64,000 bases of DNA from Pseudocercospora fijiensis CIRAD86 (GCF_000340215.1 NW_006921546.1:93213-157212); one strand, 5' to 3'; positions 1 to 12,998 are shown, numbered from the stretch's first letter. Numbers and translations are program-made. The notes: a model not told the origin generated them from the sequence alone.

Positions 1-2680
1 CGATAAGAAGGTAACTATAGAAAGATTATAAGACGATAATACTAGATAGTACCCTAACCTTTAAGTAGGAAGAACCTTCTAGCTTAAGAGCTCTAAGGCT
101 AGGGAAGGATAAATATACTCCTTAATAGTACTCTATATATATAGCGCTAGCTAGGTAGAAGAAATTATAAGGAAGGGACTACTAGTCTAAGGAACTATCC
201 TCCTAGTAGGATCCTTTACCTAGTAATAAAGGATAGTATAGTACCTTTAATACTAGAGGTTTAGATATATAACTAAATACTATAATAAGAGCTAGGTATA
301 CGGAAAATACGTAGAGGAAAATAGAATAGACAAATACGCTAGTAGTAAATATATATACTAACTATAAAGATAGCTACTATACCTAACCTAGGATATATAG
401 CGTAAAGCTAGCCGCCTAGGCAAACGTAAGAGAATTTAGGGACGTAATAGTATAGAAGTTTAGAGGGATATTAAGGAGCTATAGAGACTAGACGCTAGTA
501 TAGAGTAGGAAGAGGTAAGCTAAATCCCTAGGAGAGCGGAGGAGAGAGACCTAGTAGGATACCTAAGAGAGAAGATCCCCGGGAAGACTAATAGGTACTA
601 TAAGTATAAGGAATTAGGGAGATACCTAGACTAATAAACTTAGCTTCCTCCCCTTATAGCTAAGCTAATAGAGGGCAATAGAGAGGGAAGATATATAAAT
701 AGTAGACCCCTAACTATCCTCTAATCTTAACTAGACTCTATATTATCTAGTATAATACAAACTATAACGTAAACAAGGTATAGAGAGCCTTCCTCTAATA
801 AATAGACCTAAAGGAGGACTATATTCTAGTAGTTTAGGAGCCCTAGATTAATATAGCTATAGGAAATATAGTTAAATGCCTAGGCTTCTCTCTTATTATC
901 CCTTAAGGCTAATAACCTAGGGTAGTACTCTATGTCTCTACGGAAATAAAGGAGGCTTTATAGGAGGTAAACTTATAATATAAAGACCTACTATTAGTAG
1001 GTATATAGATAGGAAGGGATAGAATTATTATCTATAACTACTACTACCTATTAGCCCTAGAGAGTAGTAGGGAGGTAGGATTACTACTACCTATAGAGTA
1101 GGCTATCCGAAAGTACTAAGGTAATAGCTAAGTCCTAGTAGGCAACTTTAACCTTTACTACCTAATATAGGGAGGCAACCTAGACTAGAGCTAGTACTAC
1201 TAGGTAGATAGCTTTATTAGAACTATAAGAGAGAATAGCTTACTTCTTACTATAGTAGTAGGGATAGTAATAAAGGAGAACTAGAGGAGCGTAAGGACCC
1301 TTAACCTTATATTTATTACCTATAATATCTAGTAAAGACTTAGCTAATACTAAGTATATAAATATATAGAGAGACGATTAGACTATAAGCTAATCTCTAT
1401 AAAGATATAGGAGCTATAGTAGGAACGGAGGGACCGAATACCGAGGCCCTAGTAGAAAAAAAGCCGACTAGGAGATAGTTAGAGGAGACCTCTAGTAGAG
1501 GCTCCCCTCCCTACTCTAAGGGCTATTTGCTATAATAGAGTAGGTTAAGGAGGCTATAGTAGGAATATGGTTCGTAATATAGGAATATATTAGTAATACT
1601 ATCTAACTAGTAAGGCTATCTAACTTTGTAAAGATATCCTAGACTTAGGAGTATAGTAGGATAGTTAGCTATATACGCTATCCTATAAGAGAGTAGATAA
1701 AGTATAGGATAGAAGAGAACCGTAAGGCATACCTAGTAGCTATATACGCTAAGTGCAAATAGATTTAAAAAGATACTAACCTAATATAGAGAATAGTAGT
1801 AAGGGAGGCTATAGAATAGTATTCTAAGATATAGAAGCTAGCTCGCTAGGCAAAGGAGAAGAAGGGAGAAAAGATAGGCCCTCCCTAGTTTCTACTACTC
1901 TAGTAGATAGAAGGAGGATATATATATACTAACGAAGGCAGAGTAGATATGCTAGCTAAGCATTTCTTCCCTAAACTAACGGAGGCTAATCTATAAGATA
2001 TCCTAGAGGAACTAATACTCTAAGAGAGGATCTAAATAGATATCTTAGTCTCCCTAGAGAAGATTACCTAAATCCTAAAGAAAATAGTGCCTAACTTGGC
2101 CCTAGGACTAGACTAGATTACTAATAGGTTTTATAAGGAATATAGGTAGATCTTAGCCCTATACCTAGCACTACTATTTATACTATATATCTAACTTAGC
2201 TACTACCTAAAGGCATTTAAGAAGTCTATTATAGTAGTTTTTAAGAAACTATAGAAACTAGACTGCTTAAAGCCTAGTATCTGTGTCTGAACTCCGTACT
2301 TGATACCTTAGCTAAAACCCTTAAGGCAATAGTAGTAGAGATAATCTTAAAGTAGGTTAAAGAGAAGGGACCCTTACCTAAATTATAAATAGGAGCTAGG
2401 CTAAAAAGGTCTATAGTCTCGGCCCTAGAGCTAGCTATAGAAATTATAAAAAGAGCCTAGGAAATAGACAAACTATATATATTATTAATACTATACCTAG
2501 ATATCTTAGGAGCCTCTAATAATATATTATACTAGAGACTCCTCTAAAATATTAAATAAAAGGGAGTCCTAGACAAAATCTGCCTCTTTATATAGTCCTT
2601 CCTCTACGATAGGAGGACGACGCTCGAGTAGCAACGAAAGTTATTAAATACTAAGATAGGAGATATAAGTATTGTTGTTA
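1..2680 (+). pseudogene. Tad-type LINE retrotransposon relic, 5' part, truncated in RT
   Basis: This is a decayed non-LTR retrotransposon. Its second ORF would encode an apurinic-like endonuclease (EEN) and a reverse transcriptase (RT). Reading through TAG/TAA stops, an EEN-like block (LVV*EP*IN) lies near 806-860 and GNFNLYYL at about 1141-1164. In this family the latter is usually GDFNLHH, so an Asp-to-Asn and two His-to-Tyr changes are visible, all RIP-type. An RT start block (LYLDILGASNNILYQRLL) lies at about 2488-2545 and keeps the first RT aspartate. The frame fades near 2680, before the FxDD box, so the copy is 3'-truncated. The left end is cut by the window. It is not a copy of the two minus-strand LINEs further on; the sequence differs throughout. 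Confidence 0.8.
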
Positions 2681-2704
2681 TTATTAGTAGTAGTAGCAGT
2701 AGTA
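2672..2704. repeat. trinucleotide microsatellite (TTG/TTA/GTA)
   Basis: A short run of related triplets (ttg, tta, gta, with one gca) sits where the first LINE relic fades out. The shift from TTG to TTA and from GCA to GTA is what RIP of an original CAG/CAA-like repeat would give, but this is inference. Confidence 0.6.
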
Positions 2705-2778
2705 TAGAAGGCAGGCGTATAACTAAGCTTCTAAAGCTCGCGTTCTATAGTTCCTTTTACTAACTTTAAAAATTTAAA

Positions 2779-2796
2779 ATATTACTAACTTATATA
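2779..2796. repeat. target-site duplication, left copy (LINE copy 1)
   Basis: The 18-bp sequence ATATTACTAACTTATATA occurs here and again, identically, at 7679-7696. The two copies bracket the minus-strand LINE exactly. Long TSDs of this size are typical of target-primed reverse transcription. Confidence 0.92.
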
Positions 2797-2899
2797 GATA
2801 GATAGATATTTCATTTGCCTATTGTAGTGCCTTTCGGCCTATATAGGTCTGTTTCTATATATTATTTTAGGTAGGAAACTAACTTAGTTGGTAAAAACC

Positions 2900-5800
2900 T
2901 CCCTCCTGTCCTATTTATAAGTGTTAATCTTCCTCGTTTCCTTGTTTTCCTTCCTCTAGGGTATACTAGTGTTATAGTTGTTACCCTCTAACTACCTTGC
3001 CTACTGCCCTACCCTTCTTTCCCCCTCTTCTTCCCTCCTTTTTATCTACTCCTTAGTTTCCCTTGCTAGTGCGAATTATTGTATAAATCCCTATTTGATA
3101 ATCTACTTTACTATCCTCTTTAGGTCTTCTTTACTCTAGATTAGCTTATCGTATTCCCTTTCTATTGCTTTTAGTCTCTAATTACTTCTACCTTCTAACT
3201 ATTAAGGGCAGACTAGTAGTATATACTTAGGGTTCTAAGATTAGTAGCTATATTAGTACGCTCTGCTTTTAATTCCTAGGACGTTTCTTCTAAACAGGTA
3301 AGATCTGAGTTTAATATGTTTAGATCTGATTTAGATAGCTAGGCTTACCTCGGCCCTATTTAGGTCCTTATAGAGCTAGTAGTTATATTGACTAAATTTA
3401 ATTAGTGCCTTTAGGGTTCCTAGTCTAACTTGTGTTTTGTTCTATTCCTACTCTTATAGGTACCTAGCAATTGATTCTACTAGGCTTTGTTTCTCTCCCT
3501 TTAGCTTGTCTTCCTTTAGCCTTATATTTAGTCCCTAAAGCTCTTTCTCTAGCATTTCTCTTATTAAGACTGTATATTGCTCTAGGTCTTTAACTTTCTA
3601 GGGAGTTATTTATAGCCTATCTCGCTTCCTAGTCCTAATATACTAGGCTTTTATCTTATCTAGTGCCTTTTAGATAGTCTATTAGGCTAGGTATTCTATT
3701 GTCTTTACTATATATTAGTGTCTTAGTCCCTTAAAGTATTGTTTGACTAGTAGGATCCCTAATTCTATTTCTACTACCCTTATTAGTATAGTTTTATATG
3801 CTCCTAGGATTTTCTTTAGGCTTTAGGTTTAGGACCTACTAACTAGTTACTTAATCCTCTTTAGTATTTTCTCCTAGACTGTCTATATCTGTGCTCCGTA
3901 TAGTATTGCTAGCTTAATAATTGCTTTGTATATAACTTTAGCTTTCTCGAATATAGCCCCCTATATAGAGGCTATAAGCCTATTAATAGATTGTATATTA
4001 GTATCTGCCCTCTACTTTACCTTCTTTACTTATAGTCCCTAATTTAGTTTTAGATCTAGCTAGATCCCTAGTACCCTAAGCTCTGCTAATAGTTGGGTTT
4101 TAAAGCCTTAGATAGTAATTGATTGCTTTATATTATAGGTTGATTTAGCCTTGCTAAAGTAGATAAGCTAGTACTTTTCTAGGGCGAATTTTGCTCTATA
4201 TCTCTTTACCTATTTTTTATACTCCTAGTACTTCTCTTCTAGGATCTTATAGTTGGTTTCTATTGTCTTAGACTAGGCTAGGATGTTTATATTATCTACA
4301 AATCCTAATGCTAATATGTTTTTTGATTCTAGGAGTAGGAGTAGGTCTGCTATAAAGATAAGGAAGAGGATTAGGGAGAGTATTAATCCTTAGGGGATTC
4401 CCTTTTTAGTTAGTATTAGGTCTAATTTGAATTTGCCTAGAATAAGCTGTATTAATCTTTCCTATAGGAAGGACTAGATAAATTAGACTATCTAGTTTAG
4501 TATAGCTTTCTGTTTAAGTATATATAGGAGTCTTTTATAGGAGATATTGTTAAAGGCTCCTAAGATATTAAGAGAGAGGAGGGTTGCTACCTAGTTTTAA
4601 CTATAGTGCTAGATATGCTTAATCTGTTCTGTAATTAGTTCTATAGCTATTAGTATTAACCTCTTCTTTCTTCCTCCTATCTAGCCTTTAGGAAGGATAT
4701 TCCTTTCCTTAGTAAAGGTTATTAGCCTTTTAGCGACAATTTTTTCTAGTACCTTGCCTATTATATTAAGTAGGGCTATTAATCTATAGGCCTTAAGCTG
4801 TATATAGTCTTCCTTCTAGGGCTTCCTTAGCACTACTATTAGGGACTTCCTAAATAGTCTTAGGTAGTGTCCTAGTACTAGGCTTTGTAAAAAGATATTA
4901 GCTAGTACTAGGGCTAGCCCCTTCCTATATACTTTTAGAAGTTTGTTATAGATCTTGTCTTCTCCTAGTGCCTTATTGCCTAGAATTTTCTTTAGGATCC
5001 TTTTAATAGTTTCGGGTTTGACCTAGGTGTCTCTTAGTATACCTAGTAGTAGAGTCTCTTATTCTTTCTCCTTTATATCTAATAGGTCTGCTTGTACTTT
5101 TCTATAGAAGAAGTGTTAGCCTAGGGCTCTTGCTTTCCCTTCTATTATAGTCTACATTTGTCCTTGTTAGTCTATAATATCCGGGAATTATAGTAGTATA
5201 TCCTTATTCTATTTAGGTCTCCTTACCTATTTAGCTATCCTCTATATCTCTTCTAGTTTCTTTGTAATTATTCCTATTATAGATCTCTATTCTTGTATCT
5301 TATCTTTCTTAATCTAGATCTTCTTTTCCTAGCAGGCTTTATTATAGTTGTCCTATGCTTCCTAGGTATAGGTTTATATCTACTGCCTCCTAGCCTTCCT
5401 TACTACTTTAACCTTCCTTATATACTTACTAGTCTAGTATAGTTGCTAGTATAGTGAATGTTTCTTTGCTAGGGTATACTTTCTAGCTACCTATTTTAGG
5501 ATTCCTATTAGTTTTTCTACTGCCTTATTAATGTCCTCTAGCCTTAGTAGGTGCTTTGTTAAGAGTTCCTCTAGTTTTAGGTCCCTTTCTAGTTCCTCCC
5601 TAATCCTGCCCTATTTAGCACCTTTCTAGTTAAGCTTCTCCTCTAGTTCCCTTTCCTAATTAGCTTAGACATTTAGCTTAATCTATACCGGGAAGTAGTT
5701 TAATAATTCTTCTAGTTCCTAGTTGACCCTATATCTTATAATCCTGTTCCTAATCTAATATAATGCAAAGTATAGGTCTAGTATACTACTGCTTCCTCTT

Positions 5801-6370
5801 GCCTCTTAAGTAATTAGTCCCTTTAGGGTAACAATTTCTATTCCTTCCCTCTCTAGTATATTAATTAGTCTTCCTACTAGGAAGTAGTAAGCTAGGGTAA
5901 AGTCTAAGCCCTAGAGGGGGTAGTAGAGGTTGAAATCCCTAAGTAGGATTTAGTAGGTGTTCCCCTAGATAACTCTAGGTAGTCTTTCTAGGGTTTTTAG
6001 TTAGGTACTACTTCTTAAGTCTAGTAGTAGGTTGTATATATAGTAGACTTAGAGTGTACCTTAGGATATCTCTACTTAAACTAATGTTAGGTCCCTATCC
6101 TCTTATAGTATAGCCTGCTAGGTTTCTATATCTATCTCCTTGCTAATATAGATGTATATCCTTAGGGCTCCCTAGTTGTAGATAATTAGGTAGTATCTTA
6201 GGTCTTTAACTATTGCTAGTCTCTTTGTATATAGGTTAAGCTAGGGCTCTTAGATTGCAATAATATAATGTTCTTTTAGGTTTAGTACTTAAAGGAAGCT
6301 CCTCTATACCTTATCTTTGCTCTTATTAATATTGTACTATATAATATTTAGTAATGTTGCAATATTTATT
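2900..6370 (-). pseudogene. LINE copy 1 ORF2 (endonuclease-reverse transcriptase), inactivated
   Basis: ORF2 would nick the target and reverse-transcribe the element RNA. On the minus strand the EEN start (YNINKSKDKV, then IIAI*EP*LNL) lies at about 6340-6230. The EEN block ILLRDFNLYYPL lies at about 5880-5945. The family form is GDFNLHH, so a Gly-to-Arg and two His-to-Tyr changes are seen. The RT block GIP*GLILSLILF is at about 4340-4400, followed by FVDN at 4291-4302, where the family has FVDD or FADD. The second catalytic Asp is therefore lost to a RIP-type GAT-to-AAT change. I recognise no RNase H domain in the 3' third. ORF limits are approximate because stops are dense. Confidence 0.88.
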
Positions 6371-6399
6371 AGGTTTTATCTATATTATTTCCCTATAAG

Positions 6400-7658
6400 T
6401 TTTCCTTTAGTCTTCCCTTACTTTAGACTAATATTTGACTAAGCTTTGTCTGCCCTACTTCCTTTCTTATAATATCGAGGTATCTTAGTCTCCCTAGTTA
6501 CTAGTAACTCTCTTATGCTAGTAAGGCCCTAAATGTGAACCTATCGTCTTGTCTAGACCTCTTTTGTAGTACTTAGCTAGGTTGCTTCTATACCTAGCTG
6601 CCTTAGCTTATTGTATATCTTTTTAGTGTATTAATTCTAGCTTCCTTTGCCTTCCTTGCTGCCTATATTCTTACTAGGTATTCCTTCGCCTAAGAGGGGT
6701 GTCTTTTAGTATAGCATATATATCTTGCTTCTCCCTTATATACTTTACATTCTTTAACCTAGTAATCCCCTATATAATAGGAGCAGGTATTAGTTGTCTT
6801 TATATACTTAGCTACTAAGTGTCTATAGTGTTGATATTTGAAGCACTACATTATCCTATAGTTGCTTCTGTATATCTCTATTTCTAATCTTTTAAAGTCC
6901 TAGAACAACCCCTAGTTTAGTACTATATTAGCTTGCTTTATACTCCCTACCTAGATAATTAGGGAAGACTACTTCTTAGTCTCTTCGATTTTCCTTTTAA
7001 TCTATACTACTTTTGTAATCTTTAGGCCTAGGTATATAGCTTAGTTTTGTCTCTATAGGCTCTTAATATCCTATTCTTCCTTAAAGCTTCTTATTATACT
7101 ATAGGCTATAATTATAAATTGCTATTAGGAGACCTTTGCTGTTTTCCCTATCTTAGTTATCTATTCTTTTTATGTTTCTAGCTTCTTTTTGTCCTACTCT
7201 TATACTATAAACAGCTTAATTACCCCTTTACCTTCGTTCCTAGCCCTAATTACCTCTTTAACTATAATTCTTTCTACAATCTCTTTCCCTATAAGTCCTT
7301 AGATTTCCTTTTGCTCCTATAGGTCCGTAATATAGACTCTAACTACTGTCCTCGGGGGTTTTAGCGCCTCCTAACTAGCTACTACTGCCTAGGTGCGGTA
7401 GTTTAGGCTTATTTCCTGTTGTTTCTTCGTAATCTTTGCTGCGACTATATTAGCTACCTTTGTAATTACGTAGCTTGCCTAGTTATAGATTGCTTTTAGT
7501 CCTCTAAGGAGTTCTAAGATTATTATCCTATATGCCCTCTTAGGGGTTCTTCTATCTTCCGCCTTTAGCACCTCCTCTGCCCTAGTATATAGTACTTTCT
7601 ATTCGTCCTCCCTTCCTTCTTAACTGTCTTCCCTTCGTCTCTAATTGTTCGCTGCCAT
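6400..7658 (-). pseudogene. LINE copy 1 ORF1 (Gag-like, zinc knuckle), inactivated
   Basis: ORF1 of Tad-type LINEs encodes a nucleic-acid-binding protein that packages element RNA. The start chosen is the ATG at 7658 (minus), because MAANN* opens identically in both copies and the copies diverge immediately upstream of it. At about 6690-6860 the frame shows a degraded array of CCHC knuckles: CFKYQHYRHLVAKY, then CSYYIGDY*VKEC, then CYTKRHPS*AKE. Several cysteines read as Tyr (TGC/TGT to TAC/TAT) and a His as Tyr, again RIP-type. Stops interrupt throughout. Confidence 0.82.
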
Positions 7659-7678
7659 TTTTTCTGTTAGTAGAAGAT

Positions 7679-7696
7679 ATATTACTAACTTATATA
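7679..7696. repeat. target-site duplication, right copy (LINE copy 1)
   Basis: Identical to 2779-2796. It marks the 5' insertion edge of the LINE. The sequence at 7697 is therefore the continuation of the host sequence that stops at 2796. Confidence 0.92.
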
Positions 7697-8100
7697 CTAT
7701 ATAGTTATTCTTACTAGACGCGACATATAAGACTACCGACCTTAGTTAGAACCTTTTTACTATATATTCGCAATGCGTTAGGTTGTTAGTTACTAGTAGG
7801 CTACCTATTGCTAGAATCGTAGAAAGCTAAGCTTATAGAAGCCGGACTTCGAGCTATTAAGGCGTAGTTACTACTATAGAAGCTAATTATAGCTATAGTC
7901 GACGACTTAGCCTTAGAATAGGTAGCTATTAATCTCTCGTAGAAGGATAACGATAAGGTACTAGTATAGGTTTACCTCTACTAGCGGTACGTTAAAGAGA
8001 CCTTCCTTCGCTCGTTCCTAGAGGCCTAATTTCTAGAGGTTATTAAGCGGTTTTACTACTTAATCTACTACGTACGTAGCGTAGGCGACGTTACTACTAA
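7697..8100. other. RIP-mutated sequence without a recognisable gene
   Basis: A CpG-containing, CA-poor stretch between the LINE and the next transposase relic. From about 7860 the plus frame can be read through stops into the following pseudogene and may be its N-terminal part, but I recognise no motif. Confidence 0.5.
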
Positions 8101-11100
8101 TATAGTATAGATTTAAGAGTAGTTATAAAAGTATAAGCCTATAGGATAGTAGGACAAGGTCTAATATATAGGCTATAATTAGAATAGCTAAACTTTACGA
8201 AAATAGGCAACTTAGGTACGGCTCTATAGTCTTTTATTACTACAAATAAGGACTACCTCGCTATTAGAGGGCTATTACTATACTTTTAAGTATAACTGTA
8301 ATAAGCGTAACCTAGTATTCTATATACTCTATAGCACTATTATCGAGGTTCTTAAAGTAGACGATAGGTAGCCTTATAAGGCATAACTAACTAGTTATAG
8401 GCTCGGTAAACGTATATAATATTAGTACTATAAGGGCCTCCTAGGCTTCGAGATACTATAACTCGTAGCTACTTAGGATTATATTCGAGAATAGGTAGAT
8501 ATTACTATTAAAATAGAAGCTAAGGCAGTACCTATATATAGGGGCATACTACGCAGTTATAACTATATAACTCTAGCTCGCTATAATTGCCTCGTATAGT
8601 TTCAAACTCGCAATACTACGCCGCTACCGCTAGACGAATTTCCGCGCTTCTACTAGCGTTAACGACGCGTATTAACGTAGAGGTTTCTAAGGATAAGGGG
8701 GCTTAGTAGACGACGAGGAGGGCTCGGTAGGCGTAGTAGAGGGCTCGGCGGATAATAGCGGTATTAGAAGATATCGAAATAGGCGGAAAATACGTATTAA
8801 AGTTATTCTAGGTATCTATACGATACTCGACGCGCCGGACGACCTCCTACGCTAGCGCTAGGCGATAATTAAGCTACCCGCTAAGTTAAAATTTACTATC
8901 GCTTCGTAGCGCTAACTATAGCCGTATTAGTCTAACTTTTAGTATCGTAAGGAGGCTTACCGCGAGCTAGGTACTAAGTTATTATTAGAGTAGTAGATAT
9001 ATAGAAATAGCGGAAAGTAGGTAACGACGTAAGGTTATAATAAGAAGCCGCGGCCGAAAAAGATCGATAAAGCGCGTAGTTATAAGATAACGATAAAGGT
9101 AGTATTTATTAAACGTATCGATTAGAATAGGGATCTAGAAGTTATTAATATTAAGGTACGGCGTAATAACGACGCTTAGTATACCGAGTACTAGACTATT
9201 TATCGCTTCGACCTATAGAAGAGATACGACGCGTTAATAATAGCCGCTACCCTTTAGGTATAAAAAAGCTATAAGCTATTAGTAGTATATAGTACTATTT
9301 GCGCTTAATACGATACTAGAGCCTAGGAAGTCTTTATCGCCGCCGGCGGCGCCTATATATCTCGAGTCGACTATAAAAACGCCGGTAAATCGTACTAAGT
9401 AATATATAAATACGCGCGCCTTAGCGGTTAGGTTAGTAGCTAGTAAGATTAGCAAGAAGAGCTATTATTATAGCTAGGACAAAGTAAGTAGATAAGACAA
9501 AGTAGATAAGATAAGGTTAGAATTAGTATTATAGGCCGCTCGGTTACGCTCGCTATATTCCGAGCGGCTAATTAGATCTACGGTTTATTTCTCGAATTCG
9601 GCTCGAATTCGTAGTCTATCTAGGCGACTAAATTCTTATAGTTTCCGCTATTCGATTAGTAAAAAAAGCTAAAGCTTAGAGTTCCGAGAATTCTCGAATA
9701 AAGCCGCTTACCTTATATAGTTATTAAAATAGCTAATTAATTCTAATAAATCTAGCGCGGGCTAGGCTTCTAGCGTAGCTTAGTAAGGAATATCGAAACT
9801 CCGACTTGTTTACATTTTCGAAACCCGAACAAATAGCTAATCTTTAGACAACTTCTACGCTACTAATATATTAGTAATACGTACCGTCGATAAGAAGCGA
9901 ACCTATACGACTATTTACGTCTATAAAGACTAACTAGCGCTACTTATATAGCGTAGATAGCTTATACTTATAGACGCGACTTATAAAACTAACTATCTCG
10001 GCTAGTTTTTATATACTATAATAATACGAGACGATAACGGCCTTTAGCGATATATTACGCACTTTCTAAGTTTTACTAATAATAGCGATATCGTATTAGC
10101 GTATCTTAAACAGATTATTCGATAGTCTAGCGGCCGCTATAGTTATAGACTACGCTTCTTCCTTACTAACGACTTAGTAGCCTAGAGACGCGCTATTCGA
10201 TTAATATAGCCTCTAGTATTACCGATAGACGAGAATACTCCGCAAACAGCTATAGAAGCTACTAAAATCGAGGACTCCGAGTCTAACGACGATGCCTTCG
10301 AACCTCCGTACGAAACCGACTATCTTCTTTACTACGTCTATCTCTTACGATCGATAAAATAGTACTTATTACGCGAGGCCGCCGAGAAGTCGCGCTACTA
10401 CCTCTATTCCGCTATTAAATTAAGGCGCTCCGTCGCTAGTTATATAGACAGCCTATAGAGCGCTATTCTAAGCCTTCTAAAGTAGAATATATTACAAAGG
10501 AGCTAAAGGATAATATTCGCTATTAGGCGCTCTATTATCGTATAGACTATACTATTCTAATATAGGTAAAAAATACTAATACCCTCGAAGGTTATTATAA
10601 CAAATATAAGTACGAGAATAAGGCGCGAGTAGCTAGCGAATATACACTCTACGGTACTATAATATACGTAGAAATAAAGGATAGCGAATACGAATAGCGT
10701 TTACTTTATTATACCGATAGCAATAATAGTAAGATCTATCTATTAGCGACTAGCGATAACGGCCTTCTAAAGCGCTAGTTAGTAGACTTTCTATAGCAGT
10801 TATAATAACTAATCGGTAAGCAATACTAGCTCGGTATCCAACCTAACTATATAGCGGCGCGCTTACTTAGTAATAAGACAACGTACGAATATAAATTCTA
10901 TTTATAATATTAAGTTGCCTACGCTAACCTATAGTACTACGGTTTCTAACTCGGTTCGAATCAAATGAAAGACTACGACTTCTAGCGCTAGCTATTTATG
11001 TTTTAAGACGCTAAATAGGATAACGGCGGCGGCGGCTTCTTAATCTACGAGCGAGTAACGACTTCGTATCCTATTAGAGAGCTCTATAACGATATTAGTA

Positions 11101-11604
11101 CGCTAAGCGTACCTAACTTCTTATAACGCGAGCGCGTCTACGAGTATAGCGACGATATTCGCCGTTAGATATATACTATTAAAGAGCACTACGCTAATAA
11201 ACAGACGCTATTGAAATAGCGATAATACGAGTAGAAGCGCTTCCTTAAGCGACTTAATTATATTAGCGGTCCTTAACGCGCTAAGGCCGCGCGCCTTGCT
11301 ATAGAAGATTGCTTTAGCCTCGAATTACTATCGAAGACGCCGCCTCTATAACTATCGCAAGTACCCCTATCTACTAGGATACTACTAAGTTAATACTATA
11401 TTAATCTTAGATAAATTACTAGTCTATCGACTAAGACTAAGAGCAGGGCGACGGTTAAAGAGAAGGGGTTATATAGTAAGGTTCGCGAGGCAAGACGCGC
11501 GGAAATAGCGACTTCTAAGGCATAGGCTACTCTTAAGCGCGCTCCGTATAAGGCGCCGCCCTCCGCGTAGCCTACGGCGGCGGCGGCGGCGGCGGCGATA
11601 ATAG

Positions 11605-11643
<39 letters not shown>

Positions 11644-11750
11644 GGCCTGTCTCCTTTAATATAACAACCTCGAGTAATTATACCTTAGGCTCTAAGCGTA
11701 AGGCAACGGCGACGGTAAGGCTAGGTTCTATAAGTAAGAAGCGTAAGTAA
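8100..11750 (+). pseudogene. MULE/ZSWIM-type transposase relic
   Basis: A long plus-strand coding relic riddled with TAG/TAA stops. The most informative block is LILIDATYKTNYLG*FLYTIIIRDDNG at 9961 onward, about 12 codons after a TIYVYKD block. It matches the first catalytic-Asp region of Mutator-like transposases and the related RNaseH-like domain of ZSWIM proteins (DATxKTN, then YxLYTIxVRDxxG). That Asp is kept. A downstream block LRFFLTNDLVA*RRAIRL (near 10150-10200) fits the next part of the fold. The N-terminal part (8250-9300) is basic, with a possible zinc-binding YFKxxxCNK segment near 8282. I found no TIRs or TSD. The C-terminal third carries simple repeats. Family assignment is moderate. 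Confidence 0.6.
11575..11643. repeat. adjacent (CGG)n and (ACT)n microsatellites
   Basis: About seven CGG units (11575-11596) are followed, after a few bases, by about thirteen ACT units (11605-11643). They lie near the 3' end of the transposase relic in a low-complexity coding context. If translated they would give Ala/Gly- and Thr/Leu-type homopolymers depending on frame. Confidence 0.85.
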
Positions 11751-11759
11751 ATAGGTCTA

Positions 11760-12393
11760 TATTATCTACTATAATAATAATACCTTAATTCGGTCTATAC
11801 CGCTATTTCTACGCTATCTCCTTAGCTTTGTTTTTAGCGGCGGTAAGGTCTAATACTACCCCTACCCTACGTAACGCGATAACATTACCTAGGTTATAGT
11901 TTTAGTAGGGATTGCTAGTAGAAACGGACGTTTAGTATACGCCGACCTCCGATTAGGTATCTAGGCTATTAGCTATTATAGCTATATCTATTAAATAGAC
12001 TCGCTAGCTAGGGATTATCTAGAAGACTAGATATCTATTATCCTAGCTAGGATAAGTAGCCTTACTCTATATATATCTAAGGAGAAAAGCCGGTAGTATA
12101 ATAACTCCTCTTTCCCTAAGTTCTGTCCTCCGTAGGCTCTAGTTCCTACCTATAGTACTTTATATAGTATTAGTTGCCCTAACCTACTCCTCTTGCTAGG
12201 TAGGCTTAGCCTTCGCCCTCCTCGGCCCCCTTCTCTACTCCCCTCTCCTTGTCCTAATACTATATTAGTACTTCCTCCTTTGCTAGTAAGAACTAGTCGA
12301 GTATACCTTCCTATATTAGCTACCTTGCTATTACTAAGAGTCCTTTCCCTATAGTAGTGTTATAATATATATTAGACGATAGATTAGAGGGTC
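11760..12393. other. repeat-derived spacer; tail of a decayed copy of the 600-670 bp repeat
   Basis: No gene is seen. Near 11997-12035 the sequence matches the tail of the repeat units below (CTAGGGATTATCTAGAAGAC; compare 12868 and 16050), and 12365-12393 matches the unit end (GACGATAGATTAGAGGGTCT). The 330 bp between is CT-rich (12120-12290) and not recognised, so it may be an insertion in an older unit. Confidence 0.5.
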
Positions 12394-12998
12394 TATATAT
12401 CTTAAGATCTTTGAAACTCTATAAAAGAGGCAGAGTTCCTACTTAATATATACTAGAGTTCCTATATTTTCTTAAACTATACTTTCTTAATCGCTAAATC
12501 TATCTATACCTAGCCCTATACTATCTAATATAATTTCTAAGATAATACTCGGATAAATAAACTAGATATAACTATATCGATCTACTTTAATAACTAAGAT
12601 CTAGGAATATAGTTCTTATACTACTAGATACTAACTGTCGATAGTCTATCTATAGATATCTTTAGAATAGGAAATTGTAATTTATTGTTTAGATACCCGA
12701 GGCTAATATCTAGATTAAGAATAATCCCAATCCGCTATTCGTTTTAGACAATTAGATATATAGCTTACTAAGTAGTGACTTTATTATAAGAGATATAGAT
12801 AGAATCCCTATCGATTTTCGGGTTTTATAGTAGTAGAGTCTTTATCTTAGTATTAAATAGACTATCTAGGTAGGGATTATCTGGAAGGCTAGATATCTAT
12901 GATAAAACCGATATTTCTATAGATAAAGCCTATATATATAATGTATAGTAATCTGTGTATATATTGCCTATATTAGAGGATAGATTAAGGGGTCTATA
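12394..12998 (+). repeat. 600-670 bp repeat, unit A
   Basis: Starts TATATATCTTAAGATCTTTG and runs to GATTAAGGGGTCTATA. It shares its whole length with 15491-16160 (unit B). It includes a TATAAAAG box inside a small inverted repeat (AACTCT ... AGAGTT, 12415-12440). The unit is cut off exactly where the Tc1-like segment begins. Confidence 0.8.

Larger units (their letters stand above)
2797..7678 (-). mobile_element. Tad-type LINE, near full-length copy 1, RIP-inactivated
   Basis: A 4.9-kb non-LTR retrotransposon on the minus strand. Its 3' end is at the left, marked by a short GATA tandem tail (2797-2810). Its 5' end is at the right, just upstream of an ATG at 7658. It carries two ORFs: a Gag-like ORF1 with zinc knuckles and an ORF2 with EEN and RT domains. 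Both are broken by many TAG/TAA stops. A second copy (36501-41423) aligns along almost the whole length, and in the stretches I compared the differences are nearly all TG/TA or CA/TA transitions. The element is bounded by an 18-bp TSD. Confidence 0.93.

Noticed and set aside
2900..3700. RNase H domain at the LINE 3' end
   Set aside because: I looked for the acidic motif series on the minus strand in both copies and could not see it convincingly.
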